This document shows, piece by piece, positions 45,215 to 55,298 of a stretch of DNA of 64,000 bases. The notes under the pieces were generated by a model. That model did no database searches. It saw only the letters and a list, made by a program, of their open reading frames with translations, and was not told the DNA's origin. The number at the start of each line of letters is the position of its first letter. The stretch's first letter is position 1. Location: positions 90,638,059 through 90,702,058 of the forward strand of contig NC_086374.1 in NCBI RefSeq assembly GCF_036588685.1. Direction: 5' to 3'. Made by a program: the position numbers and the translations under genes. This DNA is from Mytilus trossulus (lineage: Eukaryota > Mollusca > Bivalvia > Mytilida > Mytilidae).

Positions 45215-46493
45215 CAACGTGATAGCAATATACGACGAAATTTTTTTCAAAATTTGCGGTCGTATAAAAACATGTTTTTAAGCAAAAACTGCAGTAACAT
45301 TCTATTTTTGAAAGTTCAGGGGCTAGATATTGTTTTTTATTGTACCAACTCTTAAGAAATATTATATTTTGATATACCTTTGTATTAGAATGGCCAAACT
45401 AATGCATAAACCAAGTATCTTTACACTAAAATAGCCATAACCCTGTATAAACTAAGTACTCCTCTTAGAAAAACAGCTCTAACTTGTAATACCGTTAATA
45501 CTAGCAGACATAAAAATCTCTTTTCTAATAGCTATCACCTCTAAAACAGAAACATCAAAGCTAGACATTTCCCTACACTTTTCTGTGTTATATTTAAAAA
45601 CCTACAGAAGGATTACATAACTAAACTGTATAAATTACTCATCTTATTCCCACAAAGAAAATAAATCATTGGGAGTCTTAAACAATTTCTACTGATTTAT
45701 TAGAAACTGCTGATAATAAAGTAATGGAAATGGATAAAAACTCATCCCCTCAAAAAAGCATCTTGATAAATCATGGATAGACATGTTGCTTAAGGGAAGT
45801 TAGGAAACTAATAAGTCATGCATTTTTTTGTTTTATCAAATATTAATAATTTCAAGTTCCATAATTTACATGTGACCTTAGAGAAAATGTCTCTCTAAAT
45901 TTCACAAAATTTAAACTTGTAGTTGAAAATGTCTCCATAAAACTACAAATCATTACACATGAGTCCACAAAGTCAACAACACCTGAGTCCACAAAACATT
46001 ATATGCCAGTCAACAAAGGCCACAAAACATTACACATGAACCCACAAAATCTACACCACAATAGTCCACAAAACATTACATGTGAGTCCATAAAGTCCAT
46101 AAAATGTTACACAACAGTCCACAAAGTCCACAAAACATCACACAATAATTACATTTCATGTATGTTTCATCACAATATGTTATTTTGATTGGCTAACAAC
46201 AATCTCCAAGTGGTTCTGAAATTTACCTTCAGAAGATTCCACCTATGATGGCCTTGCATTTGCACATTTATTTAACTGGTTAAAACAAACAAATGAAAAA
46301 TAGTCTACTTCAGAGAAGACTTGTAAGGTGGCTGTTGTCTTTTCTTGAACAGCCTGACTTTTTATTACTTATTTAAACTTGGCTTACCTAGCACTTTTTG
46401 GACCAACTGACTGATCTTCATAAGAAGAACTGGCTGTTATGGCAGAATCTGGTATCTTGAAATTCTCCATACCCAGGGAACCTTCACATGAAG
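31600..46493 (-). CDS. DDR: Discoidin domain receptor tyrosine kinase, 11 exons, 5' partial
   Basis: Eleven exons join with consistent phases into 2687 bases, 895 residues from the first split codon to TGA. DDRs are collagen-binding receptor tyrosine kinases of the plasma membrane. In order: discoidin domain (about 4-160), discoidin-like domain (163-340), Pro/Thr-rich stalk, transmembrane helix (395-419), a long cytoplasmic juxtamembrane segment with tyrosines in PPTYDALY and NNVYAVP, and the kinase domain. The kinase keeps every key residue: GEGQFGEV (592-599), Lys630, Glu647, HRDLATRN (732-739), DFG (752-754) and the activation-loop tyrosines 760, 764 and 765 in LYSADYYR. Length is close to vertebrate DDR1/DDR2, and the kinase looks slightly closer to DDR2. 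Only the signal-peptide exon is missing. It should be active. Confidence 0.93.
31975..32085 (+). repeat. Dispersed repeat family B, in DDR intron
   Basis: TTGATTGAGAGAAAACAAAT and CAAACTAAAACTGAGGGAAA, identical in parts to the 4.2- and 10.0-kb copies. It lies about 45 bases upstream of the exon K acceptor. Confidence 0.6.
32502..32934 (-). CDS. DDR: DDR exon J: catalytic core of kinase
   Basis: Codes the C-helix ([20 protein letters not shown]), hinge ([13 protein letters not shown]), catalytic loop [17 protein letters not shown] and the activation loop with [20 protein letters not shown]. Ends WESILL before donor CTG|GTAAGT. Confidence 0.95.
33505..33632 (-). CDS. DDR: DDR exon I: kinase N-lobe
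   Basis: Codes [20 protein letters not shown] then [20 protein letters not shown], with the ATP-anchoring lysine in VAVKML. Contains the insert between the glycine loop and the lysine typical of DDRs. Confidence 0.93.
33920..34266 (-). CDS. DDR: DDR exon H: juxtamembrane and glycine loop
   Basis: Begins [20 protein letters not shown], contains a Pro-rich run ([11 protein letters not shown]), [16 protein letters not shown] and [13 protein letters not shown], and ends in the kinase glycine loop LGEGQFGE. Pro-rich and tyrosine motifs are possible docking sites for SH3 and SH2 proteins. Confidence 0.93.
34877..35194 (-). CDS. DDR: DDR exon G: transmembrane and juxtamembrane
   Basis: Codes the transmembrane helix [20 protein letters not shown] followed by CFIFW, then a basic stop-transfer WRQRRSK as in vertebrate DDRs. 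A variable cytoplasmic segment follows, ending CNGDKT before the donor CAT|GTAAGT. Confidence 0.9.
35938..36057 (-). CDS. DDR: DDR exon F: extracellular stalk
   Basis: Codes [20 protein letters not shown] then [19 protein letters not shown], a low-complexity Pro/Thr-rich stalk between the ligand-binding unit and the membrane, with one N-glycosylation motif (NFT). Poorly conserved in the family; accepted on phase and splice sites. Confidence 0.85.
36722..37243 (-). CDS. DDR: DDR exon E: discoidin-like domain
   Basis: The largest exon, 522 bases. It codes almost the whole second globular domain, from [20 protein letters not shown] through [20 protein letters not shown] and [20 protein letters not shown] to [13 protein letters not shown]-glycosylation motifs NDS, NFS and NIS are visible. 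Plus-strand frames over it are shadows. Confidence 0.93.
37385..37590 (-). repeat. Dispersed repeat family C in DDR intron
   Basis: Minus-orientation copy with AAATCAAAAACTCAAAATAT, ACCATCATATTCCTGACTTG and GGTTTTATAGCTAACTAAAC. It fills much of the intron between exons D and E. Confidence 0.5.
37788..37935 (-). CDS. DDR: DDR exon D: end of discoidin domain
   Basis: Codes [40 protein letters not shown] and VELYGCKWL, containing the family signature CMRVELYGC. The acceptor follows an unbroken run of 12 T on the minus strand. Confidence 0.93.
38775..38864 (-). CDS. DDR: DDR exon C: discoidin domain
   Basis: Thirty whole codons, [20 protein letters not shown] then [10 protein letters not shown], phase 0 at both ends. 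Matches the strand that continues the discoidin beta-barrel. Confidence 0.9.
39225..39366 (-). CDS. DDR: DDR exon B: discoidin domain
   Basis: Codes [20 protein letters not shown], then [20 protein letters not shown] and GRFGNGQ, matching the GAWCP and LQVDL core of DDR discoidin domains. The intron before it is about 7 kb; the donor is GGACAG|GTATTA. Confidence 0.9.
39367..43060. other. DDR intron A-B, distal part
   Basis: AT-rich intron with no exon-like frame. At 41830-41905 lies a short repeat with GGCCACGAGCATCACTGAAT and ATGCACATCTGGTGCA, related to the piece at 21.99 kb. Confidence 0.4.
43061..43300 (-). other. Unrecognised 79-codon open frame in DDR intron
   Basis: The frame has unusually protein-like composition for this [23 protein letters not shown], then [20 protein letters not shown]. 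No clear splice sites, start context or family match was found. It may be a transposon-protein remnant or chance; it does not fit the DDR reading phase. Confidence 0.2.
43458..45268. mobile_element. 1.8-kb repeat element with 14-bp perfect TIRs
   Basis: TTTATACGACCGCA (43458-43471) is matched exactly in inverse at 45255-45268. Inside are AGGTTGAACCCTGAACGGTT, a 260-bp tandem duplication (about 44161 and 44421), a 160-bp block in three copies (GTTGGGACC at 44705, 44866, 45025) and a (GAC)n tract at 45149-45213. I recall this as a very abundant bivalve repeat. No long frame survives, so it is non-autonomous as seen. Confidence 0.7.
45149..45213 (+). repeat. GAC trinucleotide microsatellite
   Basis: About 21 GAC units with one interruption (ACAGACG near 45174). 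Located near the right end of the TIR element, where such tracts commonly sit in this family. Confidence 0.9.
45950..46146 (+). repeat. Degenerate short tandem array
   Basis: Repeated AGTCCACAAA(A)CATTACA-type units at irregular spacing of 18-40 bases, ending 240 bases downstream of DDR exon A in the intron. Confidence 0.6.
46388..46493 (-). CDS. DDR: DDR exon A: start of discoidin domain
   Basis: Codes [20 protein letters not shown] and [14 protein letters not shown], the discoidin N-terminus with its first conserved cysteine. It begins with two bases of a codon, so a phase-1 upstream exon must supply the signal peptide. Donor AG|GTAAGC. Confidence 0.9.
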
Positions 46494-48970
46494 CTAAAAT
46501 AAAGGAAATACCAATTATTAAACATTAGTTACCGGTATTAAACAATAAAAGCATGTATATACAAAACTTGAAAAGACAATTGCTAAATCAACTAACAATA
46601 CAAGAGAAATTCTGGTCTAAATTAAAATTAGCTAAACACTATTATTGAGGAACAAAAGCAGGTGAAAATATCCATTTGATTCTGGTCCATTATAATCTTT
46701 CTATTATAATTTGGGGGGGGATTCAGGGTCATATAGGTCGGGGTGGTTGTGTTTTGGAAAGTGAATCAATGTTGTGATGTGGTGACTGTTGTTATTGTTT
46801 TCTGTATGATACCATTGTATTCACAAAGGTTATCTGAATAAACTGTTGAACTTGGTTTAAGTGTTTATAGTGTAATATGATTTCAATGGGATTGGTATTA
46901 ATATATTTCTATAGTTTTATGTTGAGTTGTTTAACCAAATTGTTTTTTTAAGAACCTTACAAAACTATCAAACTGAAGAAATGTGTAAGTGAAACTTTTA
47001 TACAAGGAATTTTTATTTTTTTGTTTTAAAATATATTAAAGTTGTCTATTAATATATGCTACTAAAAGAGAATAGGAGACAAGATAACTGTCTGCATAAT
47101 AGATATACTTGTACAAAATATACAAGAGGGCATTTATTACCCATATCAACCAGTCTATATAAAACTGGGAGTTTATGAAGCAATTTAATATTATAACTAA
47201 TAGCATGCCTATCTGAGTGATGAAAATCTTTCATCATTGTGATGGAAAGGCTGTCTTCACAAATTGTGTGTTCTCTCACTAAATGGCCATTTCTGGCACA
47301 CTTCTTCTGAAGTCAATAATTAATAAGCTACATTATCTGTTGATAATGTCACCATTAATATTTTGCCCCTTGGCTTAGAAATACCTTGTCACAACTTTGA
47401 CCACCCAATCATAAATATTGACAGCTCCAAATGCTCTATTACTATTCAAAGTGACCAATCACCTGTGACTATACTGATGCCACTACTGATTAGCCAATTA
47501 AAAGGAAGATAACATCTTAAGTAGTCACTAATCTTTACATTTATCAATAAATAAACATTGAAAAACATGGTCACTGATATGTTTTATACAATTATTTTTT
47601 CTGTTGATTTTTAAAGGGATTTGTTTAATATATTCAATTAAATATAAAAATATTTAAAGTACATTTATCAAAATAATGTACATTCATCCTTTTATATCTA
47701 TATTGATGAGTGATTATTAAACCTCTTATGGCGCCTAATAGCTTCGTGAGGCTATAAAACAGTTAGAGAATACAAAAAAAACCTTGCAGTCTGCACAATA
47801 AAAACAATTTCCACAGCTTCTCCTTTTGAAAGCTTACACTTCTTTTAATGTATTCAACCGAATACATCTCGTTTTCATTTCACTTCTTTTTTATAATCAA
47901 AATATCTTACTGGTTTCATTTTCAGTCACTGAATGAGGTTTTCACTATTTAATCCACTTGGAAGAATTTGAAATATTTGAATGCAGTTTAGATTTGTAAA
48001 ACATCCTAATATATAGCATCAATAGTTTTATGAATAAAACATGAAACTGGTAAAAGATTTAACTTAAATGGTCTTAATGTTTCATTGGGCTCCTTTTTTT
48101 TAAAAGATAACACACCATCATACTTTCACACTTCTTTACGTAACCCCTCAATTTCAATTTCCTCCAAAATTTTCAGTTTTATACCTAATTTGACTGGAAG
48201 AGGGTGTATACATAAACCATGTCCTTCACTTTAAAGCATCCTTTATCCCTCTTCTATTAGCATCATCTAAACTTGTTTACATATTTGAAAGTATCAACTC
48301 AAATGGACAGATTTTTTTCTTCCAATATTTTGTTGTTGAAAATATATCAGATCATCTTGTCTTTCAATGGGGTATGTAAAAACTGTGGATTATCTCCCCT
48401 GACTCAGTTCTTTGTAATGTCTTTCATGATGGAAGTAAGATAAGAGAGAAGAAAGATCTGTGTAATATGTGAAGTTTATTACACATCCAGTCAGATTGTC
48501 TCCGTAAACAACCACTAATTATAACCAACAATCATTGTTTCATTGTTTTATTGTAGGAGGAATCAACAAAAAATGCCATTTGTTTCAGAAAGCCAGGTTA
48601 AACTGCCAAATGGTATCTCTATAACATGGAACAGCTCAGTTTTTGTGTTTCCTGTTATAACTTGGACAATAATATAAAACAGCTGTTGGTATTTGTAAAG
48701 AAAAAGGTGGCAGAAAAAGTCATAACCTCATGATCTGTATAGCGTTTACATTCATCAGGAACCTCATCTGAGTCAGGCATATTAGAGAGGGGTAAAACAA
48801 GTCATAACCTCTTGTCTTATGTATGCCTTTTACATCCATCAGGAAACTCTCTGATGAATTTAGTAACCTTTGTCACTTTCATTCATTAAGCCAAGGAATG
48901 AAACAAAATTTAGAGTTTACATTATTCACATGTACAAGTTCTGGTCACATTGAAACTCTTTCCATTCTGT
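46494..48970. other. Probable DDR first intron, no feature
   Basis: No exon with a signal peptide and phase-1 donor was found. AT-rich, few repeats. Confidence 0.35.
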
Positions 48971-48983
48971 TCTCCCACCTAAA

Positions 48984-49207
48984 GGGGGTCTCATTGGGGG
49001 GTTCCGATCCCGGATCCTGCTTACTGTTTTGTCAGATTCCTGTATCCCGCTTACGCTATGTACGTAAGCAATTCTCATTTTTTTGTCATTTCCCGGGTCC
49101 CTTTAGACCTCATTTCCCGTTTTCACGACACAATCATTTGACTCCCGTGTCACGCTTACCAAAAATCGGCAATCCTGCGTCACGCTTAGACCCCAATGAG
49201 ACCCACC
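48984..49207. mobile_element. MITE with TIRs and CTAAA duplication
   Basis: The left end GGGGGTCTCATTGGGG is mirrored at the right end by CCCCAATGAGACCCACC; CTAAA flanks both sides (48979-48983, 49208-49212). The inside is GC-rich for this window (GATCCCGGATCCTGCTTACT, GTGTCACGCTTACC). A frame running through it is not a gene. Confidence 0.75.
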
Positions 49208-49212
49208 CTAAA

Positions 49213-49718
49213 GTCTGGAAGGCATGAGACATGAGTTAAAAGTTAAAATATGTGGTATAATTACCAATGAGTCAACTATCCTACAGAGATCAGAGCAAAC
49301 CAAATCCATTTCCTCTAAATTTTGCTAAAATAAAGCCAACCCAGACAATAACCATTAAAATTAGAGATAAGCAATTTGTTTTGACCATAGAGCCACTGGG
49401 GTGATCTCCCTTGAATTCTGTATACAAATCATAAATCATAGGGTGATATCCTCTACAGGTCTATAATAGATTGTAAATTATTGATAACTTATCCCAGGTT
49501 GTTAATCACCTGATTATTAACTGACCACTGGTCATGCTTCTAATGACATTTTCACCATGGGAGCTTAGCAGATGGCCAAAGCTTAGCACTTAAATAATGA
49601 TCATATATATTGATTGTGTATTCTGTAATTGCTACAGCCAATACACAAAGCTGAAGTGTATATTTAGTGCTTACAGTTCAATGGTCAGTTTGTTTGACAA
49701 TAAATACCAGTCACTTTT

Positions 49719-49755
<37 letters not shown>

Positions 49756-52700
49756 TATCAACAAAAGTTTTCATGTGCTCTTTAATATTTTCCACATAAG
49801 AAAACTTATTGATAACGGCTGTGTATTCACTGGTGTTGAAATACATAAAATATGCATGTGTCAGGGGCAGGTAGGAGTAATAAATGCAAGCAATGCTTTA
49901 AAGATAAGAATGCATGCTCTGCTTTCTGGGTTAGAATCAGGGTCTAGCAATTTTCAGGAAACATGCACTTACAATGGTTCCATTGTGAATGTTTATGATT
50001 TTTTTGTTTAACCCCTTAGGGTATAAATGTGCATCTTTAAATAAAATTATGATCTTTTTTTTGCAGTTACGTAACTAATATTTATTAATTCTATTTGGAA
50101 AAATAAAGATCTTTTCATAATGGTATGAAATATTGGTTCCAAAAGGAACAGATGGTATGCTGTAAATATGGAGGATATCTGATGACATTACACAGTTCAA
50201 CCTAATGGATCATCACACCTCACCTAATACACTAGACAACATTATATCATTATAGTCAGGACCCTCAGGCTATTTACCACCTTTAGGGTGTACAAAAAAC
50301 ATGTCTATGGTCAAAATACAAATGTCCAGTGATTATAGGGTGATACTATTACACTGGTCATTATGTAATGTTAGGTCATTGCCCACACTTACATGTGTTA
50401 CATCAGGTGTGGTCAATGATGACCAATAACCAATACATCACCACTGGTCATTTTGACCACTGGACAGTTTTACAATGATAGAGTATTGACCTACTTGGAC
50501 ATGTCACAGCTGGTTCTCTCAGTAATGATGTAATAAGATTATACAGTGAGTGTAAACAATAATAAAGTTGAGAAAACTTATGTTCCCTGGTTAAATTTTG
50601 ATAGCAGTTCACTATTTTTGCCGCTTTTCATTTTAATAATTCAAAAATTATAATACATTGTATATGTATAATCCAAAAAAAATATCATCTATTTGGAACC
50701 TTTACATAACTTTCCTTGACTGGAAACATAAAAACATTTTGTATTATTTTTTTCATTTTCTGTTACATTTTGTATTATTATTTTGGTTATTTAAACTCCC
50801 CCTATTTGAAATTAACCACAATTCATCAGACACATTTTAAGTTCCTTACTATATGAGATCAACAAAAAACCTCTAAAAACACAATGAAATAATGAAAAAT
50901 AACTTTACACATCAATTGAATAAAAAAATACTGATACAAAACAAATTTGACAACTAATTATTTCTCTGAGCAGTCTCATTTATGACCAATGAGTTTTGCC
51001 AAAAGCATGGACAGATTGCATCAAGAAACTGTAATCGCCTAATGTATTTAATATAAAATAATACGTTCTATGTGGACCAGCCTTTGCTAGAGGGTTAGAT
51101 ATTTCCATTTGTCGTCCCTCGATCTAAATTGATGAATCGTTGGATTGAATGATGATGAATTTTTCCACTCACAATTTCAATAATGACAAGCTTTTCGAGC
51201 AAGACAGCAATTTTTCACAGTGGGTGTTCAATTGTTACATCTCAAATACTCTTAACATGATATGCATCTTAAATTGACATTACAAAACCTAAAACGACCA
51301 TGAAGCTACATAGTAATTATTTCTGGATTAAATCCGATACCTGTCTAGCAAACTAAAGAACGTATTTGTTCGAAATATTTCCGCTACAATTTCTCTCTCT
51401 TCTGAAATACCGGTAGTTTATACACAAAAGCGACTGTTTCTAAAATGTAACATCATATTACGACAAAAACCTTTAGAACAAAACATTTGACATTGTAAAA
51501 ATGATTCAATCTCTGAGTTCTTGTCATTTAATTTTTACAACTGATTAATGGGAAACAACTAAGAGGTGTATGCAATTTCTTCATTAGTGAAGGGCCGAAG
51601 ATCAAAGGACTTAACGATATCTTCTCAAAATTAATAGGAGTGCATGTCTCGTTTCTATTCTTGTTTTTTTGTAACTGTCTTAATTTTTACTTAAATTTGA
51701 GGGGCGTTTCAGATGGAAAATGTGTATTTAAAAAAAATAAAAATTTACTTGATTAAAACTTTGTACGTTGTAAAAGATAATAATAAGTATAAAATCCAAA
51801 CAATTGTAATGTTACTAAATCATACAAATAAATACTAAATTAAACAGTAAACAATAAATAAATATATATAATTTTTAACTTTTGTTTCTAGACAAATTAT
51901 GTCCTCTATTAATCAAATAACCCAAGAAAATATTTTTATGAATAATTTTTAAAAGTATTAAAACAATCATATTCCAGAATTTATTTTGTTTTTGAATGTA
52001 GGCACAATTTCTAAAGACCAAAGTTCATGACATTTTAATACTTGAATTTCAAATTTTTAACAATCCTATGTGAAAAGTAACATTGACTTATTGCCACGAT
52101 ATGCCTATCTAATATACTCCTTCGTCAATATTTACTCATTCTTAATTGCAACTAGTGTTGCTTGGAGTAGCCTACTACCAACACAAAATTATGTAGATAA
52201 GACACCTCTTAATATAATGGGAAGGCCCAAAAGGTTCCTAATAAGTAAAACCTTGGCATAATTACTGATGAATATCAATGTTATATCGGTCCAAAGTTTA
52301 CAAATTCTTTCTCTTTGAGTGAATTCATTTGAAGAATAATGGAAAATGTAAACAAATATTATTATCAATTACAAACTGTGTATGTCATAACATGGATTAG
52401 ACTGTTAAATTCATCAACATACAATCCCATGGCACCATAGAGGAGTACCAATGGCATATAGTGCAATATCACATGTAAAACATGCAGTGGCGTCTCAGTC
52501 CATTGTCAAACAAAAACAAATTAATGTTTTGTCTGTATTCACAGTAAGACTGACAAATTTTGTCTCCATACTCCTGCCTGCTTTACTGAACATTGATAGA
52601 ATGTCTGACTTTGGTATGCTGTCTTTATTGACTCTTACTTCTTCTGTTTGTTCTTCTCTCATTCTCACCAGGGACGTCAAGAATATCAGTTATTAAACAC

Positions 52701-55143
52701 CAAACTGTCTCCTTTCCTCTCTCAATGTCTTTAATAAGATATATTCATGGTACATTGGATTAAAAAAAACATGTCTCCTGCTTTGTCAGATGTCTTTAAT
52801 TAATAAGATATAAACTTGGTGCTTGGATATAAAATTAACTAGATATATAATTTATTATGAGTTAATATTGGGTTAAGTAGTCAGTACCCAACAACCTTAG
52901 TTAGAATATTATGTAATGCAATTGATTTCCTCCCCTATTCCACATTTCAAAAATTATATATGCAAGAAAATCTTCCATGGTTCTTCTTTTCCACAAGATT
53001 AACCTCAAGTGCTAAGTTAAATATTAATTTCTAATTTATGCAAGTTGATGACAATAGTGAACTTTTGATATGGGAGACTTCAGTCTGAGTTTTGCAACTG
53101 GGTCATAAATTTAATTAAGGTATGTCTGCCATTCAAGTCATTCCATGAACAAGAAAGAGGTATAAACAGGTAAAAGCCACCAAGTAACAAAATAATTAAA
53201 TACAAAAGCTACCAAGAATCTGTATCAAAGAAATTATTGCATTACGAAAGCCACCAAAGAATCTGTATCAAAGAAAAGATTGGATTACGAAAGCCACCAA
53301 GAATCTTAATAGCTGTACCAAACAAAAGATTTGGGTTAAGTTGTGTTCAGGAAATCTGATGCAAAGTGTATATTCTTTCACTCTAATGACAACCATTCTA
53401 GCTACTTAGACATGTCCAAGCAAAGATTTCATTTCTTAAAATGTCTTAGTTTTGATATATTGTAACCAAAAACAAACTGCTTTCTCCTTGGCATTTTACT
53501 TTAAACGAAGTTTTAGGAGATCAATTACTTATAATCCTTTAACATATTCTGGGTCAATTTCCCAATATTTGTTAATTATATATTTCAAAGGATTTTTCAC
53601 TTTACTCTTAACCTTAAATCAAACATTAATTACCCATACTAAGAGTTAATTAGGCAAACATGTTTATATCTTCAAATTATGCAAATTAGGAAGTTTGTAA
53701 TTTAAGATTAATCTCGCCAAAGTCAAGTATGGAATTTGATCTGTCTGATGTATCTGAACACCTTCAAAGAATTTTCACCAAGGTGTTAGAAAACTGATTA
53801 AATTTGTAAAATAGATTGAAGGAATTTATTTATCTATCTTGTGTTAAATGGGAAGTGATAAGACATGGAAATTAATCAATGCAACGGCATGAACATGTTA
53901 CACAGCCTGACCTCATTGGTCATTAAATATTTCCGCTGATTCACCACACAACTTTTTCCGCAAATTTACTCATATTCAGTTTTTATCCGTATTTGCATAT
54001 TAAAGTCACAACTTCAAATAAGAAGAAAACCACAGATTATCAAAAATTTGAAACATTATTTTGTAAAATTGGATAATCGGCTTTATGATTGGATAATTTG
54101 CTAGGTAACAGGTGGCCGTAATGACAGGAAAGGTGTGAAAAACCCACATTCAGTCATGAAGCTAATCCCTACCTACATTATATTCCTAGTCACGGAATGA
54201 CAAACACATTTCTTCTATATTATTATCATTATCAAATGACTAGAATCGTAGAAATGTTAAATTCATCAAAAATGAATAAATAAAACATATTTTACTCTCA
54301 TCCACAAAGTGAGGAAAAATATCCCAGAAATTGAGTGGATAAAACCCTACATTTTTTTTTGCCTATTCACGTCTCAACTCCTTGTCCTAAAGTGAGTACA
54401 TAGGTTACAAACAAGTTAGACAATTTCCAAATTAACAATACTTTAGAAAAGATAATTTATTCAAAAAGGAATCCTTTTCTCACAGTCCTATGTAAAGTTC
54501 TCAATACAAATATATATATATTTCATATCTTATTCCCTATTTTCCATCTAACAAATTACCGATTCGATTCTCTATCCTGATTTTCATTTCACACAGCTTA
54601 CAGACAATATGTATCACATGTACTGCATATTAAATAATGAAATTGAAAATGTCAAAACATTGGCAGTCATATCAATCAAGATTATCTCGTTTAATAATTC
54701 ATAAAACTGTCAATTTCATAAAAAAATACCAATTAAAATGTCATGTAGCTGTGTTTTGATTTGTATACAAATAAGGAAATACTATGGAGGTATGTTAGAC
54801 ACAAGGCCTAGACAAACAGGATGAAAATGTAACAGATATTATTGTCTTGTTGGTTTTCTGTATCAGAAAAATCCAATAAGCATTATTATCTAAGGTACAA
54901 TTACGATTCAAACTGAAGTATTGACAGAAATGTATAGAAATAACATATTATTTTCAATAAGAAAAATAAAAGATTTTTTTGCAATTATAGTTAAAGACAG
55001 TCAGTTTTATAAACGTGTTCTGTAGTTTAACATATTCTTTAACATTTAGGATAGGATTTTGTTGCAGTGAGGCAATGAAGGATCATGCCTCTTAACTGGC
55101 ATTATCTTTAAGTAACAGAGGGTACTAAGGGAGTTAATATTTG
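49213..55143. other. Long non-coding stretch with minisatellites
   Basis: No supported exon. Contains a TA microsatellite at about 49725-49751 and a 42-43-bp tandem repeat at about 53171-53330 (units starting 53202, 53244, 53287 with GAAAGCCACCAA(A)GAATCTG). Confidence 0.4.
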
Positions 55144-55148
55144 TGTCT

Positions 55149-55293
55149 CAGTGGTGGATCCAGGGGCAGGGTTCCGGGGTTGGAACCCCCCTTCTTTGGA
55201 CAATCAATGCATTTGAATGGGGACATATAGTTGCACCCCCTTTTGTCCTGGGTTGGGAACCCCCCTTTTTAAAATGGCTGGATCCGCCCCTGT
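55149..55293. mobile_element. 145-bp MITE with TGTCT duplication
   Basis: Ends CAGTGGTGGATCCAG and CTGGATCCGCCCCTG are inverted repeats (13 of 15 bases). TGTCT lies on both sides (55144-55148, 55294-55298). The interior carries paired G and C runs (GGAACCCCCC), giving a hairpin. Recognised as a widespread bivalve short element. Confidence 0.7.
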
Positions 55294-55298
55294 GTCTA

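Noticed and set aside
48823-49227. 134-codon frame, the longest in its neighbourhood
   Set aside because: Most of it is the MITE at 48984-49207; no splice sites or domain.
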